64,000 nucleotides of DNA from Solirubrobacter deserti (GTDB lineage: Bacteria > Actinomycetota > Thermoleophilia > Solirubrobacterales > Solirubrobacteraceae), in NCBI RefSeq assembly GCF_003344625.1, contig NZ_QPKJ02000002.1, positions 1 to 64,000 of the forward strand. The letters run 5' to 3'. Positions 40,814 to 49,660 of the stretch are shown piece by piece (position 1 is the first letter of the stretch; each line of letters starts with the position of its first letter). The notes beneath the pieces were generated by a model, which made no database searches, was not told where the DNA came from, and saw only the letters and a program-made list of their open reading frames with translations. A program made the translations under genes and the position numbers.

Positions 40814-42031
40814 TCACCCCTGCGGGACGACGGTCGGCGACGGCGTGGGTGTCGGCGTCGGCGAGGCACTGCCTTGCCGCTGGCTCTTGGGGATGATCGG
40901 CGCGTACAGGTAACCCGGGGTCGCGCCGTGCCCGTGTACGTCCAGGTCAGAGATCTCCGCGCGCGGCTGCTGCTTGCGCTTGGCCGACGGTGACGGCGTG
41001 GCGGTCCACACTGGCGTGGCGGTCCCCGTGGGCGTGAGCCGCGCGACGACCGTGGCGGTGGGCGTGGGCTCCGGTTTGCGCGGCTTGGAGGCCTTGCGCG
41101 GCTTCTCCCGCTTGGCGGGCGGGGTCGCGGTCGGCGTCGGGGTGGCCGTCGCGGTCGGGACGAGCGAGGGCAGCGCGGCCGTGATGACCGGCGCGCTCGC
41201 CGTCGCGCCCGCGCCGAGGGTCATGCAGGCCGCGGCGCACATCTTCGCCGCGCCGATCTGCGCCTCCCACGCCGGGTTGAACGCGATCAGGTCGCGCAGC
41301 TTGTCGCGCAGCGCGGCGGTGCGGATGATCAAGCCGACCGGCAGCAACACCGCGACGCGCCGGTGGCGCCGGATCGAGCTGTGCAGCTTCGCGCACGGGC
41401 GACAGGACTTCAGGTGCAGCGTCACCAGCCCGGAGAGGCGCACGCCGCGCGCGGCCGCCGCCTCCATCTCGACCCGCGCGTCGTCGCAGGCGAGGTCCAC
41501 CGCCGCGAGCCGATGGTGCAGCGAGCGCCGCGAGCGGGCGACGATCGTGCGGGCGACGTCGGCGGGCACGTCGAGCACCGAGCCGATCTCCGCGGCCGAG
41601 CGGCCCTCGAGCACGCTCAGCTTGAGCGCCTGGCGCTGGCGCTCGGGCAGTTCGCGCATCGCCCTCACCACGCGGCCGAGCTCGTGCGCCTGCAGCACAC
41701 GCGCCGCGGGGTCGTCACCCGGCCGGCCGGCGACCGCCGCGTCGAGCGGGACGGCGTGACGCTCGCGGCGCGTGAGGTCGGACGCGCGCCGCCACGCGAT
41801 CGTCGTCAGCCACGCGCGCACATCGGCCGGGCGCGTGCCGCCGACCAGCGCGCGGTGCGCGGACAGCAAGGCCTCCTGCACCGCGTCCTCGGCCAGCTGC
41901 GGCCGGAAGCGTTGCGCCACGTAGTGCCGCAGGTGGTCCTGGTGGCGGGCCACGAGCTCGGCGAACGCCTGCTCATCGCCCGCGCCCGCCCGCGCCGCGA
42001 GCTTGCGGTCGTGTCGATGGTCCTCTGACAT
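40814..42031 (-). CDS. ECF sigma factor fused to anti-sigma-like zinc finger and Thr/Pro tail
   Basis: 405 residues. Sigma region 2 at about 20-90 (HYVAQRFRPQLAEDAVQEAL, DVRAWLTTIAWRRASDL) and region 4 at about 120-175 (MRELPERQRQALKLSVLEG, AEIGSVLDVPADVARTIV). After this, Cys182, then His206-x3-Cys210-x2-Cys213 (HLKSCRPC) has the spacing of the zinc-binding anti-sigma (ZAS) fold. Hydrophobic segments follow (about 226-241 and 262-292), then ~110 residues rich in Thr, Pro and Lys (TPTATATPTP, PTPTPTPSPT). This reads as sigma and anti-sigma in one chain, possibly membrane-tied; the tail recalls that of the cupredoxin protein. Starts 97 bp from a secreted-protein gene that points away. Confidence 0.8.
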   Translation of the reverse strand: MSEDHRHDRKLAARAGAGDEQAFAELVARHQDHLRHYVAQRFRPQLAEDAVQEALLSAHRALVGGTRPADVRAWLTTIAWRRASDLTRRERHAVPLDAAVAGRPGDDPAARVLQAHELGRVVRAMRELPERQRQALKLSVLEGRSAAEIGSVLDVPADVARTIVARSRRSLHHRLAAVDLACDDARVEMEAAAARGVRLSGLVTLHLKSCRPCAKLHSSIRRHRRVAVLLPVGLIIRTAALRDKLRDLIAFNPAWEAQIGAAKMCAAACMTLGAGATASAPVITAALPSLVPTATATPTPTATPPAKREKPRKASKPRKPEPTPTATVVARLTPTGTATPVWTATPSPSAKRKQQPRAEISDLDVHGHGATPGYLYAPIIPKSQRQGSASPTPTPTPSPTVVPQG

Positions 42032-42127
42032 CCACCCGGAGGACGCACGGCCGGCCGCAACGTGTCACGTCTTCGAAAATGTTCTGAACCCGCGACCCGC
42101 CGTCGATCGGGCGGCGACCTGGGGGCC

Positions 42128-42589
42128 ATGCGAATCCACACGCTTGCCGCCGTCGCGGCCACCGCTCTGCTCGCTTCGGCCGGCGTCGCGGACGCCCGTG
42201 AGCCGAGCTACTCGCCCGTTCAGACCGAGATCGTCATCTCGGACGCCGACAGCACCGCCGTCAAGACCCTCTCCTGCGAGTGGACGGACCCGCAGCCGGA
42301 GGACATGAAGTGCATCCGCTTCAACGGCGATCCGCAGACCGCGTTCCGCGAGATCGAGAAGGCGGACGGCGTCCGCGCCGACGTGACGACCCAGTCCAAG
42401 TACGGCCGGTCGAAGACCACCTACTCGCGCCGCGGCGACAACACCTGGCTCGTGCGCATCAGCCGCGCCGGCCTGCCGTTCGAGACCGGCTTCGTGTGCA
42501 CGTCCGACGGCCAGAACTGCGAGGAGTGGACCACGATGGGCGGCAAGTCCGCGCGCAAGGCGGTCAAGGCCGCCGCGGCCAGGCTCTAG
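42128..42589 (+). CDS. Secreted hypothetical protein
   Basis: 153 residues from ATG 42128. Signal peptide at about 1-22 (LAAVAATALLASAGVADA). The mature part is mixed and has four Cys (SCEW, KCIRF, FVCTSDGQNCEEW) likely paired. No family recognised. The upstream frame (from 42062) overlaps the divergent sigma gene region and is not needed. Ends at a strong terminator. Confidence 0.65.
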   Translation: MRIHTLAAVAATALLASAGVADAREPSYSPVQTEIVISDADSTAVKTLSCEWTDPQPEDMKCIRFNGDPQTAFREIEKADGVRADVTTQSKYGRSKTTYSRRGDNTWLVRISRAGLPFETGFVCTSDGQNCEEWTTMGGKSARKAVKAAAARL

Positions 42590-42598
42590 ACGAGGCTT

Positions 42599-42631
42599 CG
42601 GGCCCGGCCTCGCGGATCGAGGCCGGGCCCG
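42599..42631. terminator. Bidirectional intrinsic terminator
   Basis: 13-bp stem: GGGCCCGGCCTC (42600-42611) pairs with GAGGCCGGGCCC (42619-42630) around a 7-base loop, with one more C-G pair outside. It fills the gap between the converging secreted-protein gene and the CMD gene. Confidence 0.85.
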
Positions 42632-42637
42632 CAAGGC

Positions 42638-43099
42638 TCACCAGCTCTGGTCGCCGACGATCTGCCGCGTTGCGACGTTGAGCCGGTTCCAGACGTTGAT
42701 CGAGGCGATGTCGAGCACGAGCGCGCCGAGCTGGGTCTCGTCGAAATGCTCGGCGGCGGCGTCCCAGACCTCGTCCGGGACCGGGTCGGCCTTGTCGGCC
42801 ATGCGCGTCAGCGACTCGGTCAGCGCCAGCGCGGCGCGCTCGGCGTCGCTGAACACGCGGGTCTCGCGCCAGGCGCCGACCGACCACACGCGCTCCTCGC
42901 TCTCGCCGGCCTTGCGCAGCGCCTTGGCGTGCATGTCCACGCACACGCTGCAGCCGTTGATCTGGCTCGCGCGCAGGTGGACGAGCTCGCGGTTGATCGG
43001 CAGGCGGGCGCGGTCGATCGCCTTCGAGACGGCCTGCAGGCCTTCCATCGCGCCTTCGACGGCGAACGCCGGGTTGATCATGCGGGCGGTGAGCAGCAT
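42638..43099 (-). CDS. Carboxymuconolactone decarboxylase/AhpD-like protein
   Basis: 153 residues; ATG 43099 after AGGAGCT. REL VHLRASQINGCSVCVDMHAKAL carries the CxxC and His of the AhpD-type peroxidase core; WREtRVFSDAERAALALTE and VWNRLNVATRQIV follow. Antioxidant role likely, reducing peroxides with thiols. Divergent from a SigJ-like sigma factor 77 bp away, the usual sigma-target arrangement of this group. Confidence 0.88.
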   Translation of the reverse strand: MLLTARMINPAFAVEGAMEGLQAVSKAIDRARLPINRELVHLRASQINGCSVCVDMHAKALRKAGESEERVWSVGAWRETRVFSDAERAALALTESLTRMADKADPVPDEVWDAAAEHFDETQLGALVLDIASINVWNRLNVATRQIVGDQSW

Positions 43100-43175
43100 G
43101 GGGAGCTCCTTGGTCACATCGTGGGGTTGGGCTCGGTCATGGCCTTGACCGACCGAATCGCGAGGATGTGACGAG

Positions 43176-44000
43176 ATGGACGAATTCGAAGCGCACCGGC
43201 CGCGCCTGCACGCCCTGGCGACGCGCATGCTGGGCTCGCCGGCGGAGGCCGACGACGCGCTGCAGGAGGCGTGGCTGCGCGTCGACCGGGCGGGCACGGA
43301 CGGCATCGACAACGTGGGCGGCTGGCTCACGACGGTCGTCTCGCGCGTGTGCCTGACGATGCTCGACTCGCGCAAGCGGCGGCGGGAGGAGGCGCTGGAG
43401 GAAGGGCGGCTGCCGGACCCGGTGATCACACGCGCGCCGGACCCGGAGAGCGTGGCGCTGGCCGCGGATGCGGTCGGGGCGGCGCTGCTCGTGGTGCTGG
43501 AGACGCTGCAGCCCGCGGAGCGGCTGGCGTTCGTCCTGCACGACCTGTTCGCGGTGCCGTTCGAGGACATCGCGCCGATCGTGGACCGCTCCCCGGCGGC
43601 GGCGCGGCAGCTCGCGTCCCGGGCGCGGCGGCGCGTGCACGGCGCCGACCCGGACGCGCCGACCGCCGACCGGGAGATCGTCGAGGCGTTCCTGGCCGCG
43701 GCGCACGACGGCGACTTCGCGGCGCTGCTGGAGCTGCTCGATCCCCAGGTCGTCCTGCGCGCGGACGATGGCGTCGGCGCGCTGCGCATGCTCGAGGGCG
43801 CGCACGCGGTCGCCGAGAGCGCGACGTTCTTCGCGGGCACGCGCGAGGCGCACCCCGCGATCGTCGACGGCGCCGCGGGCTTCGTCGCCACCGAGGACGG
43901 CGTGCCCGTCGCGGTGCTCGCGTTCACGATCCGCGCCGGCCGGATCGTCGCCATCGACGGGCTCAGCGACCGGGAGCGGATTGCAAGACTGCGCCTGTGA
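43176..44000 (+). CDS. ECF sigma factor, SigJ-like
   Basis: 274 residues. Region 2: LHALATRMLGSPAEADDALQEAWLRV and NVGGWLTTVVSRVCLTML; region 4: LQPAERLAFVLHDLFAVPF, EDIAPIVDRSPAAARQLASRARRRV. Residues about 165-270 form a SnoaL-like domain (FLAAAHDGDFAALLELLDP). Second SigJ-like gene of the window. Divergent from a CMD gene, and its stop overlaps the next gene, so it may drive both. Confidence 0.9.
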   Translation: MDEFEAHRPRLHALATRMLGSPAEADDALQEAWLRVDRAGTDGIDNVGGWLTTVVSRVCLTMLDSRKRRREEALEEGRLPDPVITRAPDPESVALAADAVGAALLVVLETLQPAERLAFVLHDLFAVPFEDIAPIVDRSPAAARQLASRARRRVHGADPDAPTADREIVEAFLAAAHDGDFAALLELLDPQVVLRADDGVGALRMLEGAHAVAESATFFAGTREAHPAIVDGAAGFVATEDGVPVAVLAFTIRAGRIVAIDGLSDRERIARLRL

Positions 44001-44965
44001 GGGGCATCTCCTATCTCGCCGACCAGGTGCGCGAGGCGGACGTGCGCCGGGACCTGACCGTGATCCGCGAAGAGCTGCTCTGCGACGCGGTGTCGCTGAA
44101 GGCCAACGACGCCGACCGTCAGCTCGCGGCCGCCGCGGTGGCGCTGGAGCTCGGGCTCGACGTGTGGATCGAGGCCCAGCAGGAGAACCAGCGCGACGGC
44201 CTGGAGCACCTCGAGCGGGTGGCGGTCGGAGCCGAGCGGCTGCGCGTGCACTATCCGGGGCGCGTGACGCTCCTCGTCGGCAACGAGTACTCACTGCTCA
44301 CGCGCGGGATCGTCCCCGGGTCGTTCACGCTCGCACGGTTGTGGCTCATCCTGCGCGCGGGACCGCTGCTGCGGCGCCGGATCACGCGCCGGCTGGGACG
44401 GCGGCTCGCGGCGGCGCGAACGGTCGCGCGGGCGGCCTTCGGCGGTCCGGTGACCTACGCCGCCGCGCTGTGGGAGCACGTGGACTGGACCGAGTTCGAC
44501 GTGGTCGCGGTCAACCTGTACCGGATCGGTCCGGACGCGGAGGCCTACGCCGCGCGCGTACGGGCGCTCGTCGCGCGCTCGGAGAAGCCGGTCGTGATCA
44601 CGGAGTTCGGCTGCGGCTGCTTCCGCGGCGCCGAGCTCGCCGGACCCGGCTCCTTCCAGGTCGTCAACTGGTTCCGGTCCCCGCCGCGGGTGAAGGCCGG
44701 GCTCGTCCGCGATGAGCAGGTGCAGGCGCGCTATCTGCGCGACCTGCTCGACGTCTTCGACGCGAGCGGCGTGCACGGAAGCTTCGTCTTCACGTTCGTG
44801 ATGCCGGAGTTCCCGCATGACCCGGACCCGGTGCGCGACCTCGACATGGCGGGCTTCGGGATGGTGAAGGTGATGGCGGACGGGTGGGAGCGCAAGGCGG
44901 CGTTCGAGGCGCTCAGGGCCGCGAACGCACGACCCAGGTCTGGCCCCGGTCGCGGGAGTGCATGA
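43997..44965 (+). CDS. Putative TIM-barrel glycoside-hydrolase-like protein
   Basis: 322 residues from GTG 43997, overlapping the sigma stop by 3 bp. Successive blocks LGLDVWIEAQQEN, RVTLLVGNEYSLL, FDVVAVNLYRIG, PVVITEFGCGCFRG and VHGSFVFTFVMPE fit a (beta/alpha)8 barrel with two acidic catalytic candidates (NEYS and ITEFG), as in clan A glycoside hydrolases. No signal peptide, so it would act in the cytoplasm. Substrate unknown. Translationally coupled to the SigJ-like gene. The 3' end overlaps the converging lipoprotein gene by 53 bp. Confidence 0.65.
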   Translation: MRGISYLADQVREADVRRDLTVIREELLCDAVSLKANDADRQLAAAAVALELGLDVWIEAQQENQRDGLEHLERVAVGAERLRVHYPGRVTLLVGNEYSLLTRGIVPGSFTLARLWLILRAGPLLRRRITRRLGRRLAAARTVARAAFGGPVTYAAALWEHVDWTEFDVVAVNLYRIGPDAEAYAARVRALVARSEKPVVITEFGCGCFRGAELAGPGSFQVVNWFRSPPRVKAGLVRDEQVQARYLRDLLDVFDASGVHGSFVFTFVMPEFPHDPDPVRDLDMAGFGMVKVMADGWERKAAFEALRAANARPRSGPGRGSA

Positions 44966-45788
44966 CCACGCCGTCGTGCAGCGCGGCGAGCAGCTCCCCC
45001 GGTGCGCCCTGATCGAACGCGGCGGGCTGGCCGCCGATGTTGCCCGCCGGGCGCCAGCGGTTCTCCGTTCGCTCGTGGTGGACCTGGCCTTCGAGGTCGA
45101 GCAGCGTCACGCCGTCCTCGGTCCAGGCCAGGTGGCCGGGGCCAGGCGCCTCGACCGGCTCCCACGTGCGACCGCCGTCGCCGGAGCGGTGTAGGCCCCG
45201 TTCGCCGGAGGCGATCAGCCGTTGCGGGTCGTCCGGGGCGAGCGCGAGTGAGATCAGCGGCTCCGGCGCGGTCAGCGGGTCCCAGCTGCGGCCGCCGTCG
45301 GCGCTGGTGAGAAAGCGCGGCTCACGGGTGGCGAAGTCGGACCCGAAGCCGTAGATCCGCTCGCCCGCGGACTCGAGCACGTGGAAGTCGACTTCGCCGT
45401 GCAGGGACACCGGCTGCCAGCTGCGGCCGGCGTCCTTGGACTCGATCAGGCCGAGGTACGGCGGAAGGTCGGTGTCCGACGGGTCTGGGTGGCCGGAGCC
45501 GAGGAAGTGGTCCGGCCCGACGATCGCGAACCCCATCGTGTCCTGGGAGGAGTCGCCGATCCGCTGTGCGCGGTCGGCGTCCGGCGCGACGCTGAACAGG
45601 CCCGTGTGGGTGGCGATCAGTGTGGAACCGTCGGCGGGGTTTACGCCCAGGCCGTGGATGTGGACCGGGCCGGCGTCGGCGGGCGGCGCCTGGGCGGACG
45701 AGTCGGTGGGCGCGGGCTCCTCACCGCACGCCGCGATGCACGCGCTCACGGCGAGCGCGCCGAGCCACGTGATGACGCGCCGCCGCAT
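44913..45788 (-). CDS. F510_1955-type BNR lipoprotein
   Basis: 291 residues. A lipobox at SACIAAC (Cys21) follows a hydrophobic leader, so the mature protein is anchored outside the cell. Asp-box repeats SKDAGRSWQPVS, SADGGRSWDPL, SGDGGRTWEPV and SRDRGQTWVV match the F510_1955 family of propellers annotated as glycosyl hydrolase-like; HIHGLGVNPADG is its N-terminal mark. Activity is not proven. Confidence 0.88.
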   Translation of the reverse strand: MRRRVITWLGALAVSACIAACGEEPAPTDSSAQAPPADAGPVHIHGLGVNPADGSTLIATHTGLFSVAPDADRAQRIGDSSQDTMGFAIVGPDHFLGSGHPDPSDTDLPPYLGLIESKDAGRSWQPVSLHGEVDFHVLESAGERIYGFGSDFATREPRFLTSADGGRSWDPLTAPEPLISLALAPDDPQRLIASGERGLHRSGDGGRTWEPVEAPGPGHLAWTEDGVTLLDLEGQVHHERTENRWRPAGNIGGQPAAFDQGAPGELLAALHDGVVMHSRDRGQTWVVRSRP

Positions 45789-45808
45789 GAGGTCCCATCC
45801 TAAGGCGC

Positions 45809-46984
45809 TTGAACCGGTACCGGACCCTGATCGCGATCCGCGGCGTGCGCGCGCCGCTGCTGGCCTCCACGCTGGGCTCGGTCCCGATCGGCATGTACGG
45901 GCTGGCGATCCTGCTGCTCGTGCGCGACTCCGGCAGCTCGTACGGCGCGGCCGGGCTCGTGGTGGGCGCGTTCAGCCTGGCCAACGCGTTCGGCGCCGTC
46001 GCGCAGGGACGGCTCATGGACCGCTTCGGGCAGACGGGCGTGCTGCGGGTGGCGGCGGCCGGGCATCTGCCGGCGCTGGCTGCGCTGGTCCTCGCAGCCA
46101 CGGCGGGCGCGCCCGTGTGGCTGCTGGCGCTGCTGGCGCTGTCCGGCGGCGCGACGCTCCCGCAGCTGCCGGCCGCTATGCGCTCGCTGTGGAACATGCT
46201 GGTGGCCGACCCGGAGCTGCGGGCGTCGGCGTACGCGCTGGTCGCGGTCGTGTTCGAGGTGGCCGTGGTGACGGCGCCCGCGGTCGCGGCGGGGATCTCC
46301 GCGGTCGCTTCGCCGGAAGTCGCGGTGCTGGTGGCGGGCGGGCTGGGCGTCGGCTCGTCGCTCGCGTTCACTGGCACGGGCGCTTCGCGGGGGTGGCGCG
46401 GGACGCCGCACGACGTGGGGTGGCTCGGCCCGCTCGGCGCGCCCGGGATGCGGACCGTGTTCGCGGTGCTGGTCGCGTTCGGGATGGCGGTCGGGATCGT
46501 GCAGGTCGCCGTGCCGGCCTACGCGGACGCGCGCGGGGCGGCGGAGACGGGCGGTGTGCTGCTCGCGGCGCTGTCGGCCGGCGCGCTCGTGGGCGGGCTG
46601 ATCTACGGCGCGCGCACGTGGCCGGGCGCGCTGCCGGCCCGCTTCCCGGCGCTGCTGCTCGGGCTCGGAGGGGGCTTCGCGCTGCTCGCGGTGGCGGACT
46701 CGAACGTGGTGCTGGCAGCGGTGCTGCTCGTGTGCGGGCTGCTGATGGCGCCGACGACCGTGGTGGGCTCGACGCTGCTGGACACCGTCGCGCCCGCCGG
46801 CACGGTGACCGAGGCGTTCGCGGCGATGGTGATGGGGATCGTCGCCGGGATGGCGGTCGGCAACGCGCTCGGCGGGGCGCTGGTCGAGAGCGCGTCGTTC
46901 GAGGCCGCCGCGCTCGTGGCGGGCACCGCGGCGGCGGTGGGTGCGGCGGTCGCGCTGCTCCGACGCTCGACGCTGATCGGTTAG
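45809..46984 (+). CDS. MFS transporter
   Basis: 391 residues, TTG start at 45809, 12 predicted helices. RGVRAPLLASTLGSVPIGMYGLAI and AQGRLMDRFGQTGVL (motif A-like after helix 2) place it in the MFS group of small actinobacterial exporters. Substrate unknown. Ten bp before the VOC gene, so likely cotranscribed. Confidence 0.85.
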   Translation: MNRYRTLIAIRGVRAPLLASTLGSVPIGMYGLAILLLVRDSGSSYGAAGLVVGAFSLANAFGAVAQGRLMDRFGQTGVLRVAAAGHLPALAALVLAATAGAPVWLLALLALSGGATLPQLPAAMRSLWNMLVADPELRASAYALVAVVFEVAVVTAPAVAAGISAVASPEVAVLVAGGLGVGSSLAFTGTGASRGWRGTPHDVGWLGPLGAPGMRTVFAVLVAFGMAVGIVQVAVPAYADARGAAETGGVLLAALSAGALVGGLIYGARTWPGALPARFPALLLGLGGGFALLAVADSNVVLAAVLLVCGLLMAPTTVVGSTLLDTVAPAGTVTEAFAAMVMGIVAGMAVGNALGGALVESASFEAAALVAGTAAAVGAAVALLRRSTLIG

Positions 46985-46994
46985 CGTTGCGGCC

Positions 46995-47354
46995 ATGAAC
47001 CACCTCGCGATCCCGGTCCGCGACCAGGCGCGCTCGCAACGGTTCTACGAGGCCTACTTCGGGTTCGGCGCCCGCCCCGCGCGCCTGTACGACGACAGCG
47101 TGCTGATGCTCTACACGGCCGACGGGTTCGCGCTCGCGCTCGGGCCGAGCGAAGGGCCGATCGAGCCGCCCACGTGGATGCACTTCGGCGTCGCGCTGGA
47201 CAGCCGCGCGGCGGTCCTCGCGCACCGGACGCGGCTGGAAGCGGACGGCGTCGAGCTCGTCGAGGCGTTCGACGAGCCCGACTACGTCAGCGTCAAGTGC
47301 CGTGACCCCGACGGCTACATCGTCGAGGCCTACTGGGAACCTATGCCGTCTTGA
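46995..47354 (+). CDS. VOC-family (glyoxalase-like) protein
   Basis: 119 residues. HLAIPVRDQARSQRFYEAYFGF opens the fold; MHFGVALDSRAAV and VSVKCRDPDGYIVEAYWE close it. H and E positions match metal ligands of the VOC superfamily. May be a resistance or detoxification protein with the MFS gene before it. Ends 14 bp inside the converging SDR gene. Confidence 0.87.
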   Translation: MNHLAIPVRDQARSQRFYEAYFGFGARPARLYDDSVLMLYTADGFALALGPSEGPIEPPTWMHFGVALDSRAAVLAHRTRLEADGVELVEAFDEPDYVSVKCRDPDGYIVEAYWEPMPS

Positions 47355-48126
47355 GCAGGCCGCCGTCGACCACGAGATCGGTGCCGGTGGTGCTCGCCGA
47401 ACGCGGCGAGACGAGGTAGGCGACGGCGTCCGCGATCTCCTGCGGGTCCGCGAGCCGGCCGGTCGAGATCGACATCATCTGCGGCCCGACGGTGCTCAGG
47501 ACCGCTTCGGCGTCGGCGCCCACCATCGCGCCGAAGCGCTCCGCCGCGCCGCCGGGCGCCGTCCACCACGGCGTGAGCACGGGGCCGGGGGAGACCGTGT
47601 TCACGCGCACGCCCTGTGGTGCGAACTCCTCGCTCAGCGCCGTGCTCAGGTTCGTGAGCGCCGCCTTGGCCGCCGAGTACTCGACGTTGAACGGCGACGG
47701 CTGACGCGCGTTGGCCGAGGAGACGTTGACGATCGCGCCGCCGGTCTCGACCAGCACCGGGAGCGCGGCGCGGCAGAGTCGGACGACCGCGTGCAGGTTG
47801 AGCTCGAAGATGCCGTGCCAGTCGTCGTCGCCGCGGCTCAGGAAGCCGGCGTGCGGGAGCGGGCTGCCGGGGACCGGGCCGCCCGCGTTGTTGACGACCG
47901 CGTCGAGGCGCCCGTAGGTGTCCAGCGCCGCGGCGACGAGCTGGGCGGGCGCTTCGGGCTCGGTGAGATCGACCGCCACGTGCAGCGCGTCGGGCTCGGG
48001 ACAGTCGCCGCGGGAAGCCGCGACGACGCGCATGCCCTCGGCGAGCAGCGTCCGCGTGATCGCGAGCCCGATGCCCTTCGAGGCGCCGGTGACGACGGCG
48101 ACTTGGCCGTTCAGTTGCAGATCCAT
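47341..48126 (-). CDS. Short-chain dehydrogenase/reductase
   Basis: 261 residues. Glycine motif VVTGASKGIGLAI, NNAGG, catalytic SSAN and YSAAK (Tyr/Lys), and the C-terminal TGTDLVVDGGL are all present, giving a full-length classical SDR. Prefers NADP(H) or NAD(H) not resolvable (the acidic/basic residue after the second strand is Arg, pointing to NADP). Substrate unknown. ATG 48126. Confidence 0.92.
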   Translation of the reverse strand: MDLQLNGQVAVVTGASKGIGLAITRTLLAEGMRVVAASRGDCPEPDALHVAVDLTEPEAPAQLVAAALDTYGRLDAVVNNAGGPVPGSPLPHAGFLSRGDDDWHGIFELNLHAVVRLCRAALPVLVETGGAIVNVSSANARQPSPFNVEYSAAKAALTNLSTALSEEFAPQGVRVNTVSPGPVLTPWWTAPGGAAERFGAMVGADAEAVLSTVGPQMMSISTGRLADPQEIADAVAYLVSPRSASTTGTDLVVDGGLLKTA

Positions 48127-48195
48127 GCCCAGACAACGCGGCGGATGAGGGATCTGTGAGTCATCCGCGGGGTCCACCGGGTACGGTGCAGCGCG

Positions 48196-49128
48196 ATGAG
48201 CGCCGGACTTGCTGCCCTCCTTGATGACGTTGCCATGATCGCCCGCCTCGCGGCGGCCTCCGTCGATGACGTCGCCGCCGGCGCCGGCCGCGCGAGCATG
48301 AAGGCCGCCGGCGTGATCGTCGACGACGCCGCCGTCACCCCGCGTTACGTGCAGGGCTTCAAGCCCAACCGCGAGCTGCCGGTGATCCGCAAGATCGCGG
48401 TCGGCTCGCTGCGCAACAAGCTCCTGTTCATCCTGCCCGCGGCGCTGCTGCTCAGCCAGTTCCTGCCGTGGCTGCTGACGCCGATCCTGATGATCGGCGG
48501 CACCTATCTGTGCTTCGAGGGCGCCGAGAAGCTGTGGGAGCTGGTGCACCCGCACGAGCACGGGCACGAGGAGGACGCGCCGGCCGCCGAGGTCGGCCCC
48601 GAGGAGGAGAAGAAGCTCGTCGGCGGTGCGATCCGGACGGACTTCATCCTCTCCGCCGAGATCATGGTCATCGCGCTCAACGAGGTCGAGAACGAGCCGT
48701 TCGTCTCGCGCGCGCTGATCCTGGTCTTCGTCGCGATCGCGATCACGGTCGGCGTCTACGGCGTCGTCGCGCTGATCGTCAAGATGGACGACGTCGGCCT
48801 CAAGCTCGCCCAGCGCGGCGGCGGCACCGAGTCGCTCGGCCGCGGGCTCGTCAAGGCGATGCCGATCGTCCTCTCGGTGCTGTCGAAGGTCGGCATCATC
48901 GCGATGCTCTGGGTCGGCGGCCACATCCTGCTCGTCGGCCTGGACGAGCTCGGCGTCCACTTCCTCTACGACTTCGTCCACCACCTCGAGGAGGACGTCC
49001 ACGACGCCCTCGGCGCGTTCGGCGGCGTCGCCGGGTGGCTGACCAACACGATCGCCTCCGCGATCCTCGGCATCATCGTCGGCGCGATCGTCGTCACCGT
49101 CCTGCACCTGCGCAAGAAGGACCACTGA
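48196..49128 (+). CDS. DUF808 (YedI-type) membrane protein
   Basis: 310 residues. LAALLDDVAMIARLAAASVDD and VDDAAVTPRYVQGFKP then RELPVIRKIAVGSLRNKLLFILPAAL are the diagnostic N-terminal blocks. About four to five helices, interrupted by a His/Glu-rich cytoplasmic loop (HPHEHGHEEDAP). Function of the family is unknown. Monocistronic. Confidence 0.92.
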   Translation: MSAGLAALLDDVAMIARLAAASVDDVAAGAGRASMKAAGVIVDDAAVTPRYVQGFKPNRELPVIRKIAVGSLRNKLLFILPAALLLSQFLPWLLTPILMIGGTYLCFEGAEKLWELVHPHEHGHEEDAPAAEVGPEEEKKLVGGAIRTDFILSAEIMVIALNEVENEPFVSRALILVFVAIAITVGVYGVVALIVKMDDVGLKLAQRGGGTESLGRGLVKAMPIVLSVLSKVGIIAMLWVGGHILLVGLDELGVHFLYDFVHHLEEDVHDALGAFGGVAGWLTNTIASAILGIIVGAIVVTVLHLRKKDH

Positions 49129-49180
49129 GCTTGCGTCGAGCCTGAGGAATGCCCACGCGCCGAGCGACGTCTGGTCGGAC

Positions 49181-49593
49181 ATGACCGTTGACACGAGCGA
49201 GTGCAGCGTGGTGCGCCCCGGCGCGACTACGCCGGCCGCCAGGGCCTCGAGTACGGCGCCGGCATCTCCAACGAGAACACGGCCGCGCAGGCGTTGTGCC
49301 TGCATCGGTTGAGCATGCCCGCGGGTGCGCGCGCCGTCGCGCACCTGCACCAGGACCACGAGTCGGCGATCTACGTCATCAGCGGGCGTGGCGAGTTCTG
49401 GTGGGGCGAGCGCCTCGAGCACCACGCGGTGGTCGAGGCCGGCGACTTCATCCACATCCCGGCGGGCGTGCCCCACCTCCCCATGAATCGGAGCGACGAG
49501 ACCCTGGAGGCCGTGATCGCGCGTACGGACCCGAACGAGCAGGAGAGCGTGGTCACGCTGCCCGAGCTCGACGAGCTGCCGCACGTGCGCTGA
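49181..49593 (+). pseudogene. Cupin, N-terminus frameshifted
   Basis: The cupin barrel (RQGLEYGAGISNENTAAQAL, HLHQDHESAIYVISGRGEFWWGE, GDFIHIPAGVPHLP, ARTDPNEQESVV) is intact in the frame starting at GTG 49201. Typical homologues begin with a short strand like MTVDTSECSVVRPG, which here is read in a different frame from ATG 49181; the two frames meet near 49225 at GGCGCGAC, as if GC were duplicated. Either translation starts at GTG 49201 and the fold misses ~15 residues, or this is a disabled gene or a sequencing error. Zinc/metal ligands H, H, E, H of the cupin are present. Confidence 0.65.
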
Positions 49594-49660
49594 CGCCGTT
49601 GTCAGCATTCGGTCCTCGACGCTCAGCATCCCGACCGGTCAGGCGATCTCCCCGGAGGCT

